A stretch of 64,000 nucleotides of DNA, from positions 186,001-250,000 of the forward strand of contig NZ_JAUXZE010000056.1 of the NCBI RefSeq assembly GCF_030694085.1, given 5' to 3'. The position numbers were made by a program, and so were the translations under genes. The notes under the pieces are model-generated. The model was given only the letters and a program-made list of their open reading frames with translations. It did no database searches and was not told where the DNA came from. This document shows, in pieces, positions 41,680 to 50,776 of this stretch. The first letter of the stretch is position 1, and each line of letters opens with the position of its first letter. This stretch comes from Tabrizicola sp. (GTDB lineage Bacteria > Pseudomonadota > Alphaproteobacteria > Rhodobacterales > Rhodobacteraceae).

Positions 41680-44600
41680 ATGGCGACGATTGAAGGCTCG
41701 GGCGCGGGCAGCGTTCACACAGGGAACGATGCCGAGAACGACTCGATCTGGGGGGCTGGCGGCGCGGACGTCCTTTATGGCGGGCCCGGCACCGGCGGCG
41801 GCAACGATTTCCTGGATGGTGGCACGGGCAGCGACGTCATTTACGGTGGTGACGGCGACGACACGTTGATCGGTGGTTCGGGCGGAGGCGACGACACGCT
41901 TTATGGCGGAGCCGGTATCGATACCGCTGATTATAGCCGCCATCTGACCGACCTTGAGCCATCCCCTGTCTTCGTGGCCAACACCACTGCAGTCAACGTC
42001 AATTTGGCCACCGGCTTTGCCACCGGCCTTGGCACCGACCGGCTGTTCGGGATCGAGAACGTCATGACCGGCGGAGGGGCTGACACCGTAACCGGAAACG
42101 CGCAGGCGAACCTGATTTCGCTGGGCGGCGGGGCGGACACGGCGGATGGGGCCGCAGGCGACGACACGATTTTCGGCGAGGCTGGGGCGGACTCGCTGCT
42201 AGGCTCTGCAGGCAATGACCGGCTTTTCGGCGGCGCTGATGCGGACCGTCTATTCGGTGGAATCGACAACGATTATCTGGATGGCGGCGCGGGGGTCGAC
42301 CTCCTGTACGGCGGTTCGGGTCGGGATACGCTGGTCGGCGGTGAAGGCGGCGATCTGCTTGATGGCGGGCAGGGGTTCGATGTTGCGGATTACAGCGGGT
42401 CGACCAACGCAGTTCAGGTCAACCTGAGCGATGGGGCACCCGAGACCGGCGGCCATGCGGCAGGCGACACCCTGATCGGAATCGAAGGCATCATCGGTTC
42501 GGCCTTCAACGATTCCCTCGTCGGCACGTCCGATGCGAACTTCATCGATGGCGGTGACGGAGCGGACACGATTTTCGGCGGTTTCGGCAACGATTCCATA
42601 GTCGGCGGCGGTGGAAACGACGTCATCGACGCAGGCCCGGATACTCCACCCACCGTCACCCCAGCGCCCGCCGAGAACCTGCGGCTGGACTGGGATGCCC
42701 AGCCGGGCGGTGTTGGAACCAGTTACGAAGCGGGGTTCACCCAGCTTGTCACCGGCGCGGGCGGAACGGCCCGGATGAACGTCACGGTGACCTACACCGA
42801 AGACAACCCGAACTCGCAGTTCACCGAGGACGATGTTCCAGGCGGGGGCGCGTCCGTGCCGATCTATGCGGGAGCAACCGATTTCCCGGACGGACGCAGT
42901 TTCGACACGACGTCTGCGGGCGTGCTGTATCGGGACGGTGGACCAGGTGTCTCGGAAGTCACCATCGACTTCTCGGCCCCTGCCGGATCAGGTGTGACCG
43001 ATCAGGTCAGCAATGTCTTTTTCCGCATCTCGGACGTCGACACGTCGGACACTGCCCTCGGTTTCCGCGACACGGTCACCGTCACTGCTTACGATGCATT
43101 CGGCAATCTGCTGCCGGTGACCATCACCGTCGGCTCTACCCAGCTGGAGCAAACCGGGAATACGGTCACGGCCGTCCCGCAACCCGGGGACCCGAACGGG
43201 TTCAACACCTCGCCCGGGTCTTTGACCGGGTCTATCCTCTACAACATTGCCGGTCCGGTCGCGTCGATCGTCATCCAGTACGGCGATGCCGGCACCACGG
43301 GTTCGCCGCAAGCAATCCTTGTTTCGGACATCCATTTCACGACCATCCCGGAAACAGCTGCCACGGCTGACGATGATACGGTCTCGGGCGGACTGGGTGA
43401 CGACTTCCTGCAGGCCGGGCTTGGCGAGGATCTGCTTTACGGCGATGAGGGTCGTGACACCCTGTTGGGTGAGGCGGGCAACGACACGTTGTACGGCGGG
43501 GTTGAGAACGACCTGGTCTATGGCGGTACCGAAGACGATCTGGTCTATGGCGGGGCCGACGAGGACACGCTTTACGGCGATGCGGGTAACGACACTCTGT
43601 TCGGCGGCGATGGCGCGGACCAGATCTTCGGTGGCCTGGGCAATGACAGCGTCGAGGCGGGCGATGGTGCCGACCTTGTCTACGGCGGGGACGGCAACGA
43701 CCGGCTTCATTTCGGCTCGGGCGACGACACGGTCTATGGTGGCGCCGGCGATGACACGATCGACGATGTGCCGTTTGCGAACCTTGCGGGACGCAACCTG
43801 ATCTATGGCGGCGACGGCAGCGACACTGTCTGGACCGGGGACGATGCGGACACGATCTACGGTGACGCTGGGCCGGATGTGCTTAACGGGGAGGGCGGGA
43901 ATGACCTGATCTTCGGCGGCACTGGCAACGATCAGCTGTACGGTGGCGACGGGGTCGATACGCTTTTTGCCGACGAAGGCAACGACACGCTGTACGGCGA
44001 GCTTGGCAACGATATCCTTTACGGCGGGCTCGGGTCCGACGTGATCTATGGCGGCGACGACCGCGATCTGATTTCGGCGGCTTTTGCCGATGTCACCGGG
44101 CCCGAGAGTGTCTTTGGCGGCGGTGGCGGTGATGACAATGACACGTTGCGGGTCGACATCACCGGCTTCGGATGGGCGCGGATCGATCTGGTCTATGACC
44201 CGCTGAACGCCGAGAACGGGACGATCACCTTCTTTGCCGCCGACGGGGTTACCGTCATCGGCACGCTGACCTTCACCGACATCGAAAACCTGGTGATCGT
44301 CTGCTTTACGGCGGGTACACGGATATTGACCGCCGACGGGCCGGTCCCGGTCGAGACGCTGGCGGCAGGCGACATGGTGATCACGCGCGACAATGGCTTG
44401 CAGCCGCTCCGCTGGGTGGGCCGTCGCACGCTCAGCGCCATCGACCTGCAGGCCCGCCCTGAACTTCAACCGGTTCGGATCAGCGCGGGGGCGTTGGGCG
44501 CCGCTGGCCCGGAACGCAGCATCTTGCTGTCGCCGCAGCATCGCGTGTTGATCGAAGGGGCCAGAGCCGAGATGTATTTCGGCGAAAGCGAAGTCCTCGT

Positions 44601-44883
44601 CCCGGCAAAGCATCTGATCGGCTTGGCCGAAGTGTCTCGCGCCCTGCCAGCCGAGGGCGTGACCTATGTCCACATCCTCTTTGACCGGCACGAGATCGTG
44701 CTGTCGGACGGAATCTGGACCGAAAGCTTCCAGCCGGCCGAACGCACGCTGAACGCGCTGGAGGACGCTGCCCGCGCCGAAGTGCTGGCGCTGTTCCCCG
44801 AACTGGCCGCCGATGTGACAAGCTTTGCGGCTGCCCGCCTGTCGCTGAAAGCGCACGAGGCGCGGGTGCTGATCTCAGCTTAA
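41680..44883 (+). CDS. Large RTX calcium-binding protein with C-terminal Hint domain
   Basis: 1067 residues. Two blocks of GGxGxDxLx nonapeptide repeats (about residues 15-325 with interruptions, and 565-800) that fold as Ca-binding parallel beta rolls; a repeat-free beta-rich domain of about 235 residues between them (from LRLDWDAQPGG to SDIHFTTIPE); then a Hint domain from Cys875 (CFTAGTRILTADG) to about 1010 and a short tail. No Sec signal; RTX proteins use type I secretion, but the usual C-terminal signal is replaced by Hint. No type I secretion genes are nearby. ATG at 41680; ribosome site weak. Confidence 0.9.
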   Translation: MATIEGSGAGSVHTGNDAENDSIWGAGGADVLYGGPGTGGGNDFLDGGTGSDVIYGGDGDDTLIGGSGGGDDTLYGGAGIDTADYSRHLTDLEPSPVFVANTTAVNVNLATGFATGLGTDRLFGIENVMTGGGADTVTGNAQANLISLGGGADTADGAAGDDTIFGEAGADSLLGSAGNDRLFGGADADRLFGGIDNDYLDGGAGVDLLYGGSGRDTLVGGEGGDLLDGGQGFDVADYSGSTNAVQVNLSDGAPETGGHAAGDTLIGIEGIIGSAFNDSLVGTSDANFIDGGDGADTIFGGFGNDSIVGGGGNDVIDAGPDTPPTVTPAPAENLRLDWDAQPGGVGTSYEAGFTQLVTGAGGTARMNVTVTYTEDNPNSQFTEDDVPGGGASVPIYAGATDFPDGRSFDTTSAGVLYRDGGPGVSEVTIDFSAPAGSGVTDQVSNVFFRISDVDTSDTALGFRDTVTVTAYDAFGNLLPVTITVGSTQLEQTGNTVTAVPQPGDPNGFNTSPGSLTGSILYNIAGPVASIVIQYGDAGTTGSPQAILVSDIHFTTIPETAATADDDTVSGGLGDDFLQAGLGEDLLYGDEGRDTLLGEAGNDTLYGGVENDLVYGGTEDDLVYGGADEDTLYGDAGNDTLFGGDGADQIFGGLGNDSVEAGDGADLVYGGDGNDRLHFGSGDDTVYGGAGDDTIDDVPFANLAGRNLIYGGDGSDTVWTGDDADTIYGDAGPDVLNGEGGNDLIFGGTGNDQLYGGDGVDTLFADEGNDTLYGELGNDILYGGLGSDVIYGGDDRDLISAAFADVTGPESVFGGGGGDDNDTLRVDITGFGWARIDLVYDPLNAENGTITFFAADGVTVIGTLTFTDIENLVIVCFTAGTRILTADGPVPVETLAAGDMVITRDNGLQPLRWVGRRTLSAIDLQARPELQPVRISAGALGAAGPERSILLSPQHRVLIEGARAEMYFGESEVLVPAKHLIGLAEVSRALPAEGVTYVHILFDRHEIVLSDGIWTESFQPAERTLNALEDAARAEVLALFPELAADVTSFAAARLSLKAHEARVLISA

Positions 44884-45489
44884 TGGCGTCGGGCGTCCGC
44901 GAAAGACCTCCCAGTCATCCGGCGTGTCCAGGTCCAGCGTCGCCATACTGCCGGGCAAGGGCACCTGACGGACCCGGTCCGTGTGGCGCTTCAGAACGGA
45001 ACGGCCACCTTCGTCCCCGGTGATGGCGGCAAGCTCGGGCCAAAGATCGCGCGGGATGATCGCAGGATGACCCGGAGTGCCATCAATCGTTCCGCCGCGC
45101 CAGATCAGATCGGGCTCGGCCCGGAACCGCGAGATAAGGTCGGCCAGGGCCTTTGGGGAAAACCCGGGCATGTCAGCGGGCAGGATCATCACCGCGTCTT
45201 CTGGACCAGCCTCGCCGATCGCGGAAATTCCCCGTACGATCGAGCGCGACATGCCCTGCGCTGCATCCGGGACGTCCACCACCGTCACCGGAAGATCCGC
45301 GACCGCCGCACGCCGCGCGGCGGCGGCGGGCGGCAGGGTGACCAGGACCGGGGCACCGCTGGCAAGTGCCGTCTCAGTCACCAGCCGCAGGATCGGTCGG
45401 CCCCTGATCGTCTGCAAAAGCTTGTCGGCCCCGCGCATCCGCGAGGACGCTCCGGCAGCAAGCACAAGGATATGGACGGTCGGTCGCAT
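44875..45489 (-). CDS. MobA-like nucleotidyltransferase (MocA-type)
   Basis: 204 residues. NTP-transferase fold: LVLAAGASSRMRGADKLLQ (nucleotide loop with the Arg/Lys), VMILPADMPGFSP (metal-binding Asp) and GHPAIIPRDLWPEL. This is the pattern of MocA/CoxD-type CTP:molybdopterin cytidylyltransferases. Its substrate is inferred from family only; no molybdoenzyme is next to it. Its end overlaps the RTX gene by 9 bp, convergently. Confidence 0.87.
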   Translation of the reverse strand: MRPTVHILVLAAGASSRMRGADKLLQTIRGRPILRLVTETALASGAPVLVTLPPAAAARRAAVADLPVTVVDVPDAAQGMSRSIVRGISAIGEAGPEDAVMILPADMPGFSPKALADLISRFRAEPDLIWRGGTIDGTPGHPAIIPRDLWPELAAITGDEGGRSVLKRHTDRVRQVPLPGSMATLDLDTPDDWEVFRGRPTPLS

Positions 45490-45542
45490 GGGTAATGCTC
45501 CATCCGCCCCGGCCCAATTGTCAAGCGCGGCGTGACGCTACG

Positions 45543-47963
45543 TCAAGCGCGCATCCGGCCGCCGTCGTCCCACAGCGGGGCCAAGTGGACACGCGCCTTG
45601 CGACGCTCGCCAAGGATCTCGACTTCCAGCTCAAGCCCGTCCTGCACCCGGTCGGCCGGGATGAAGCCCTGGGCGACCGACTTTCCGGTCCAATGGCTGT
45701 ATCCGCCCGAGGTGCACCAGCCCACGACCGCGCCGTCCAGCCAGATCGGCTCCCAGGCCACGACGTCGGCGTCACTGGCATCGACCACGATGGGCACCAG
45801 CTTGCGCGACGGGCCTTCGGCCTTTTCTTTCGTCGCAGCGGCCTTGCCGATCCAGTCGGCGGGTTTGTTCCAGCTGATGAAGCGGTCCAGCCCGGTTTCC
45901 GCAGGCGTGTAATCCGGGCTGAATTCGCGCCCCCAGGAACCGAACCACTTGTCCAGCCGGAGTGACATCATCGCCCGCATCCCGAAGGGTCGGATGCCCA
46001 GGTCCTGACCGGCGACCCAGAGCGTGTCCCACAACTGACGGACCGACATGTGGTCCGTAAAGATCTCGTAGCCCAGGTCGGCGGTGTAGCTGACGCGCTG
46101 GACGATGCAGTTGGCCATACCGACGGTCATGCGGCGGACGTCCATGAACTTGAACGCCTCGGCGCTGACGTCGCTGCGGGTGACGCGCGACAAAAGCTCA
46201 CGCGCCTTCGGGCCCGCGATGGTAAAGCCCGACCGCGCGTCCGAGATGTTGTCAACCCGGACGTCCTCCATCGCGTTCTGCTCGAACCAGCGCGCGTGCC
46301 AGCCTTGGGCACCATAGCTTGCGGTCAGCTGGAACTCGGTCTCCGACAGGCAGGACACGGTGAAGTCACCGATGATCTTGCCGGAATGGGCCAGCATCGG
46401 GGTCAGCGACAACCGGCCCGGCTTCGGGATGCGGCCGGCCATGATCCGGTCCAGCCAGGCCCGGGCATTGGGGCCGGTGACGGAATACTTGCCAAAGTTC
46501 TGCAATTCGTTGATGCCGACGCCTTCGCGCACCGCCATCACTTCCTGACGCGTCGCCTCCCAGGCGTTCGATCGTTTGAAGGTCGGCGTCTCATAGCGCG
46601 GCTCGCCGGGCAGGGCGTAGTAGTTCGGCACTTCCAGCCCGTACTGCTGGCCCCAGACCGCGCCCAGCTTGTCGTTGATGTCGTACATCGGCGTGGTGCG
46701 GAACGGGCGGGCGGCGGGGCGTTCCTCGTTCGGGTAACCGACCGAAAAGCGCATCTGGTAGTTCTCGATCACCTTCGGCACGGTGTATCCGGGCGTGGTC
46801 CAGGTGCCGAAGCGGCTGACGTCAAAGCCGCGCGGGTCACGTTCGACCTCGCCTTCGATCATCCACTGCGCCAGCGCCAGACCCATGCCGCCGCCCTGCG
46901 AAAAGCCCGCCATCACCGCGCAGGCCGACCAGTAGTTGCGCAGACCCTGGACCGGGCCGATCAGCGGGTTGCCGTCAGGGGCAAAGGTGAAGGGTCCGTG
47001 GATCACCCGCTTGACCCCGGTGCGCTCCAGCACCGGGAAGCGGCGGTAGGCGAAGTTGACGCTGTCCTCGATCTTGTCGAACTGTTCGTTCAGAAGCTCA
47101 TGGCCGAAATTCCACGGGGTGCCGTCCACGGCCCAGGGTTCGCAGGGTTTCTCATAGAACCCGATGCAAAGGCCGCGACCTTCCTGACGCAGGTAGGACT
47201 CGCCACCCGGGTCCATCACATGCGGGAACTCGCGGCCCGATTTCAGGATTTCCATGATCTCGGGGATGTCGTCGGTGACCAGGTATTGATGCGCCATTGG
47301 CAACAGTGGCAGGTAAACCCCCGCCATTGCCCCAATCTCCCGCGCCCAAAGGCCGCCCGCGTTCACCAGATGCTCGCAGGTGACGGTGCCCTTTTCGGTG
47401 ACGACTTCCCAGCCGCCCCTGGTCGGGTTCGTCTCCAGCACGCGGTTGTGCAGCACGATCTCCGCGCCCCCCATCCGTGCGGCCTTGGCATAGGCATGGG
47501 TGGTGCCCGAGGGATCAAGGTGGCCGTCCAGCGGGTCATAAAGCGCGCCGACGATGCCTTCGAGGTTGACCATACCGTCGGTGAACTTGTTGATCTCTTC
47601 CGGCCCGAGGATTTCGGTATCAAGGCCCATGTAGCGGTGCTTGGCGCGTTCGGCCTTCAACTGGTCGAAACGCTCGTTGTTGTCGGCAAGGGTGATCCCG
47701 CCCACATGGTGCAGCCCGCAGGACATGCCGGTGATCGCCTCCAGCTCTTTGTACAGCCGGATCGTGTAGCCCTGCAGGGCGGCCATGTTGGTGTCGCCGT
47801 TCAGCGTGTGAAACCCGCCCGCCGCATGCCAGGTCGATCCTGAGGTCAGTTCCGACCGTTCGATCAGCATGACATCCGACCAGCCAAGCTTGGTCAGGTG
47901 ATAGAGGACCGAGCAGCCGACAACGCCGCCGCCAATCACCACCACACGCGCATGGGTTTTCAT
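45543..47963 (-). CDS. Dimethylglycine/sarcosine dehydrogenase-like flavoprotein
   Basis: 806 residues. N-terminal FAD/DAO domain (VVVIGGGVVGCSVLYHLTKLGW, GSTWHAAGGFHTLN with the His used for covalent flavin in this family) and a C-terminal folate-binding GcvT-like half (from about 430; NFGKYSVTGPNARAWLDRI, LGYEIFTDH, GMRAMMSLRLDKWFGSWGRE). This is the layout of dimethylglycine and sarcosine dehydrogenases, which demethylate N-methyl amines and give methylene-THF. The exact substrate is open. Downstream of the liv operon and possibly its catabolic gene. Confidence 0.9.
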   Translation of the reverse strand: MKTHARVVVIGGGVVGCSVLYHLTKLGWSDVMLIERSELTSGSTWHAAGGFHTLNGDTNMAALQGYTIRLYKELEAITGMSCGLHHVGGITLADNNERFDQLKAERAKHRYMGLDTEILGPEEINKFTDGMVNLEGIVGALYDPLDGHLDPSGTTHAYAKAARMGGAEIVLHNRVLETNPTRGGWEVVTEKGTVTCEHLVNAGGLWAREIGAMAGVYLPLLPMAHQYLVTDDIPEIMEILKSGREFPHVMDPGGESYLRQEGRGLCIGFYEKPCEPWAVDGTPWNFGHELLNEQFDKIEDSVNFAYRRFPVLERTGVKRVIHGPFTFAPDGNPLIGPVQGLRNYWSACAVMAGFSQGGGMGLALAQWMIEGEVERDPRGFDVSRFGTWTTPGYTVPKVIENYQMRFSVGYPNEERPAARPFRTTPMYDINDKLGAVWGQQYGLEVPNYYALPGEPRYETPTFKRSNAWEATRQEVMAVREGVGINELQNFGKYSVTGPNARAWLDRIMAGRIPKPGRLSLTPMLAHSGKIIGDFTVSCLSETEFQLTASYGAQGWHARWFEQNAMEDVRVDNISDARSGFTIAGPKARELLSRVTRSDVSAEAFKFMDVRRMTVGMANCIVQRVSYTADLGYEIFTDHMSVRQLWDTLWVAGQDLGIRPFGMRAMMSLRLDKWFGSWGREFSPDYTPAETGLDRFISWNKPADWIGKAAATKEKAEGPSRKLVPIVVDASDADVVAWEPIWLDGAVVGWCTSGGYSHWTGKSVAQGFIPADRVQDGLELEVEILGERRKARVHLAPLWDDGGRMRA

Positions 47964-48033
47964 CGCAAGTCTCCCCGCCCTATCCGGTTTTGCCGCACCA
48001 TGACGGGGCAGGGGCCGGAAGGCATTAGGATTT

Positions 48034-48050
48034 GCGACAAAAAATGTCGC
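48034..48050. promoter_or_regulatory. Palindrome between livM and the flavoprotein gene
   Basis: GCGACA-AAAAA-TGTCGC, a 17-bp perfect dyad 71 bp upstream of the flavoprotein start. TGTCGC half-sites recall the targets of GbdR/CdhR-type regulators; a GlxA-type regulator is encoded at 55539-56558. Confidence 0.4.
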
Positions 48051-48081
48051 GGCCAGACAGTGAAGCCGGGCCGCGCGGGGC

Positions 48082-49386
48082 TTACTTCTCGGGGATCAAC
48101 CCGCGGGGGGCGAAGCGCATGACGAGAAGGAGGACGACGCCCAGGGTCAGCAGGCGCATATGCGCGGCAGTGTCCTTCAGATGGTCCTTCAGGTCGCCAG
48201 CGGGCAGGCCTGCCGTGATCGCGCCCATGACTTGCGGCCCCAGGAACTCGACCGCGAGGTAGAGCCAGCCGATCAAGAGCCCCCCCAGGATCGAACCCCA
48301 GTTGTTGCCGGACCCTCCCACGATCACCATCACCCAGATCAGGAAGGTAAAGCGCAAGGGCAAGTAGGACGGCGGGGTCAGCTGACCCTCCATCGAGGTC
48401 AGCATGGCGCCCGCCAGACCCACCACGGCCGAGCCGATGATGAAGATCTGCAAGTGGCGGAACTTCACGTCCTTGCCCATCGCGGCGGCGGAAATCTCGT
48501 TGTCGCGAATGGCGCGGACAGTGCGGCCCCAGGGGCTGTTCAGCGCCCGCTCGCAGCCCCAGACCAGCAGGATCAGCACCAGGCCGAACATGCTGGCGTA
48601 GAGCAGTTTGACGAAGATGGTCGAAGCGGTGATCGGGTCGGCACCGATGGTCGCCACCTGATCCAGGAATGTGGGGTTGACTTGCAGGTCGATCTCGTAG
48701 GGGACCGGCCAGGGGCGGGGCAGGTCGATCAGGTTCTTCACGCCGCGCGCCAGCCAATCCTCGTTCCGAAGGATGGTCACGATGATCTCGGCGATACCCA
48801 GAGTGGCGATGGCGAGGTAGTCTTCACGCAGGCCAAGGGCGATCTTGCCGATGACCCAGGCGGCAGCCGCAGCCATCAGCGCGCCCACGGGCCAGGCGAC
48901 CAGCGAGTTCAGGCCGAGGCCACCGATGTTGCCGGCCTGGGCGGGATTGTTCGCTTCGACCGCGATGACGCCGGGGTCAAGGATCATGCGGTAGATGAAG
49001 AACGCCACGACCAGATAAAGGGCAAGCGCCAGCGCGCGGTTGGTCCCTGGCTTGAGACGGCGGTAAAGCCAGGTCGCGAAGGCGATGGCAACGGCCCCGA
49101 ACAGCAGCGCCTCCACGATCTGCGGACCGCCTGCGGCCCAGCCCTCGGGCACCGGCTTGGCCGAGACCAGCACAACAGCAAGGCCCCCCAGAGCGACCGA
49201 TCCGACGATGCCGGTCGAGAACAGTCCCGCATAGCCCCACTGGATGTTCACCCCGATCGCCATGATGCAGGACAGAAGTGCCAGGTTCAGAATGTTCAGC
49301 GACAGGTTCCAGCTTTGGAACACCCCTGTCAGGATGAACAGCAGGGCCACACCGGCAAAGAGGAACAGGTTGCGATACCGTGCCAT
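48082..49386 (-). CDS. livM: Branched-chain amino acid type ABC permease LivM
   Basis: 434 residues, about ten membrane helices. BPD_transp_2 signature GLREDYLAIATLGIAEIIVTILRNEDW and GRTVRAIRDNEISAAAMGKDV. Partners LivH and the two ATPases are in the same operon. An insert of about 60 residues around 80-150 (VPEGWAAGGPQIVEALLFGAVAIAFATWL) makes it longer than many LivM proteins. The ligand is set by the binding protein, not this gene. Confidence 0.93.
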   Translation of the reverse strand: MARYRNLFLFAGVALLFILTGVFQSWNLSLNILNLALLSCIMAIGVNIQWGYAGLFSTGIVGSVALGGLAVVLVSAKPVPEGWAAGGPQIVEALLFGAVAIAFATWLYRRLKPGTNRALALALYLVVAFFIYRMILDPGVIAVEANNPAQAGNIGGLGLNSLVAWPVGALMAAAAAWVIGKIALGLREDYLAIATLGIAEIIVTILRNEDWLARGVKNLIDLPRPWPVPYEIDLQVNPTFLDQVATIGADPITASTIFVKLLYASMFGLVLILLVWGCERALNSPWGRTVRAIRDNEISAAAMGKDVKFRHLQIFIIGSAVVGLAGAMLTSMEGQLTPPSYLPLRFTFLIWVMVIVGGSGNNWGSILGGLLIGWLYLAVEFLGPQVMGAITAGLPAGDLKDHLKDTAAHMRLLTLGVVLLLVMRFAPRGLIPEK

Positions 49387-49387
49387 T

Positions 49388-50392
49388 TCACTTGCCTCCG
49401 AAGATGCCCTGCGGGCGGAACAGCAGGACCAGGATCAGGATCGAGAAACTGACCGCGACCTTGTAGTCGGTCGACAGCGCCTGATAGAGGCCGTCGCCCA
49501 GCCAGTCCGGCGGGACAAGATAGCCAAGGATCTTCTTCCAGGCGCTGGTAACGATCAGTTCCGAGAAGGCGACGATGAAGCTGCCGATCACGGCCCCCAC
49601 CGGCGAGCCGAGGCCCCCCACAACCGCTGCGGCGAACATCGGCATCAAGAGGCTGAAATAGACGATCCCGCGGTAGGACTTGTCCAGGCCATAAAGCGTG
49701 CCCGCGATGCAAGCCAGCGCCCCGGCGATGATCCAGGTGATCATGACCACGCGTTCGGGGTTGATGCCGGACAGAAGCGCCAGATCCTCGTTGTCGGAAT
49801 AGGCCCGCATTGACTTGCCGGTGCGGGTCCTTTGCAGGAACCAGAACAGAGCCGCGCAGCAGATCACCGCCGCTACGACCGAGATCGCCGCCGTCGTCTT
49901 GATCGCCAGCGGCTCGGCGAGCCCCGACCAGGCCTTGAAGTCCTGGGGGTTCAGCATCATCCGCGCGCCGTCGGTGAAGTTCTGCTCGGACGTGCCGATG
50001 ATCAGGCGGACCAGGCCGTTCATCACGAACATGACGCCGGTCGAGACGATGACGACGATGATCGGCTTGGCGCGTTGCTTGCGGTAGAAGCGGTAGACCA
50101 CCCGGTCGGTCCCCAGCACCATCGCAATGGTGACAAGGATGCCAAGCGGCAGCGCCAGTAGCGCGGTCGGCAGCGGACCCGCTGTGATGCCCATCGACTG
50201 GAACCACCAGGTAAACAGGATGACGAAGGCCGTCCCGAAGGCCATCGTGTCGCCATGCGCAAAGTTGGAAAAGCGCAGGACGCTGAAGATCAGCGTGATG
50301 CCAAGCGCCCCCAACGCAAGCTGGCTGCCATAGGCGAGGCCAGGCACGACGATGAAGTTCAGGAACGCGACGAGTGCGTTGAGGATGTCCAT
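49388..50392 (-). CDS. livH: Branched-chain amino acid type ABC permease LivH
   Basis: 334 residues, eight or so membrane helices; ALGAIGITLIFSVLRFSNFAHGDTMAFG-like text (LGALGITLIFSVLRFSNFAHGD) and the EAA-type loop GKSMRAYSDNEDLALLSGIN are typical. ATG at 50392 overlaps by one base the stop of the small secreted protein upstream (TGATG); the longer GTG start is within that gene. Confidence 0.93.
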   Translation of the reverse strand: MDILNALVAFLNFIVVPGLAYGSQLALGALGITLIFSVLRFSNFAHGDTMAFGTAFVILFTWWFQSMGITAGPLPTALLALPLGILVTIAMVLGTDRVVYRFYRKQRAKPIIVVIVSTGVMFVMNGLVRLIIGTSEQNFTDGARMMLNPQDFKAWSGLAEPLAIKTTAAISVVAAVICCAALFWFLQRTRTGKSMRAYSDNEDLALLSGINPERVVMITWIIAGALACIAGTLYGLDKSYRGIVYFSLLMPMFAAAVVGGLGSPVGAVIGSFIVAFSELIVTSAWKKILGYLVPPDWLGDGLYQALSTDYKVAVSFSILILVLLFRPQGIFGGK

Positions 50393-50772
50393 CAGTTCGA
50401 CTCCGTCCGGCACGTGCCGCGCAGGGTATTTGAAAGTATTTCGGTTCCCGAACTGTAGTGTGCCGTCAAAGTCAGGCCGCCCTGATCGTGCAGCATCAAG
50501 AGCAGTGTGTTGTTCGGGCCGGGTGTTCCGGCAAATACCTGCGCTGCCTGGATGTGGGCAAGTTCGGTCAGCACGACCACATTCCCCTCAATCTCGTGCT
50601 CGACGCCGCCATCGACCGGCCGCACCCAGGCGGTACGCGGGTCGGCGAAAGCAACACAGGCTCCTCCAGTCTCGCAATCCTCGGCAAGCATGCAGACCTG
50701 CTCGCCCGCCCAGGCAGATTGCGTGGCAAGCAGCAGCAGAGCCACGGGCGCGGAAACCGACCTTATACCCAT
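50392..50772 (-). CDS. Small secreted protein inside the liv operon (type 1)
   Basis: 126 residues. Sec signal peptide MGIRSVSAPVALLLLATQSAWAG, then a mature part with three cysteines early (EQVCMLAEDCETGGACVAF) and NTLLLMLHDQGGLTLTAHYSSG. It lies between livF and livH with 4-bp spacing and a 1-bp overlap, so it is part of the transcript. No family recognised. A periplasmic accessory of the transporter or an unrelated hitchhiker are both possible. Confidence 0.75.
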   Translation of the reverse strand: MGIRSVSAPVALLLLATQSAWAGEQVCMLAEDCETGGACVAFADPRTAWVRPVDGGVEHEIEGNVVVLTELAHIQAAQVFAGTPGPNNTLLLMLHDQGGLTLTAHYSSGTEILSNTLRGTCRTESN

Positions 50773-50776
50773 CCCG

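Noticed and set aside
41740..44100. Short regularly spaced repeats that could suggest a CRISPR array
   Set aside because: They are degenerate, in frame and encode GGxGxD nonapeptides; there are no conserved direct repeats with unique spacers.
42988..44856. 622-codon minus-strand open frame opposite the RTX gene
   Set aside because: The repetitive IDQV/VVAxxAV pattern is the mirror of the RTX nonapeptides on the other strand.
46050..47843. 597-codon plus-strand open frame opposite the flavoprotein gene
   Set aside because: Shadow of a well-conserved two-domain flavoprotein.
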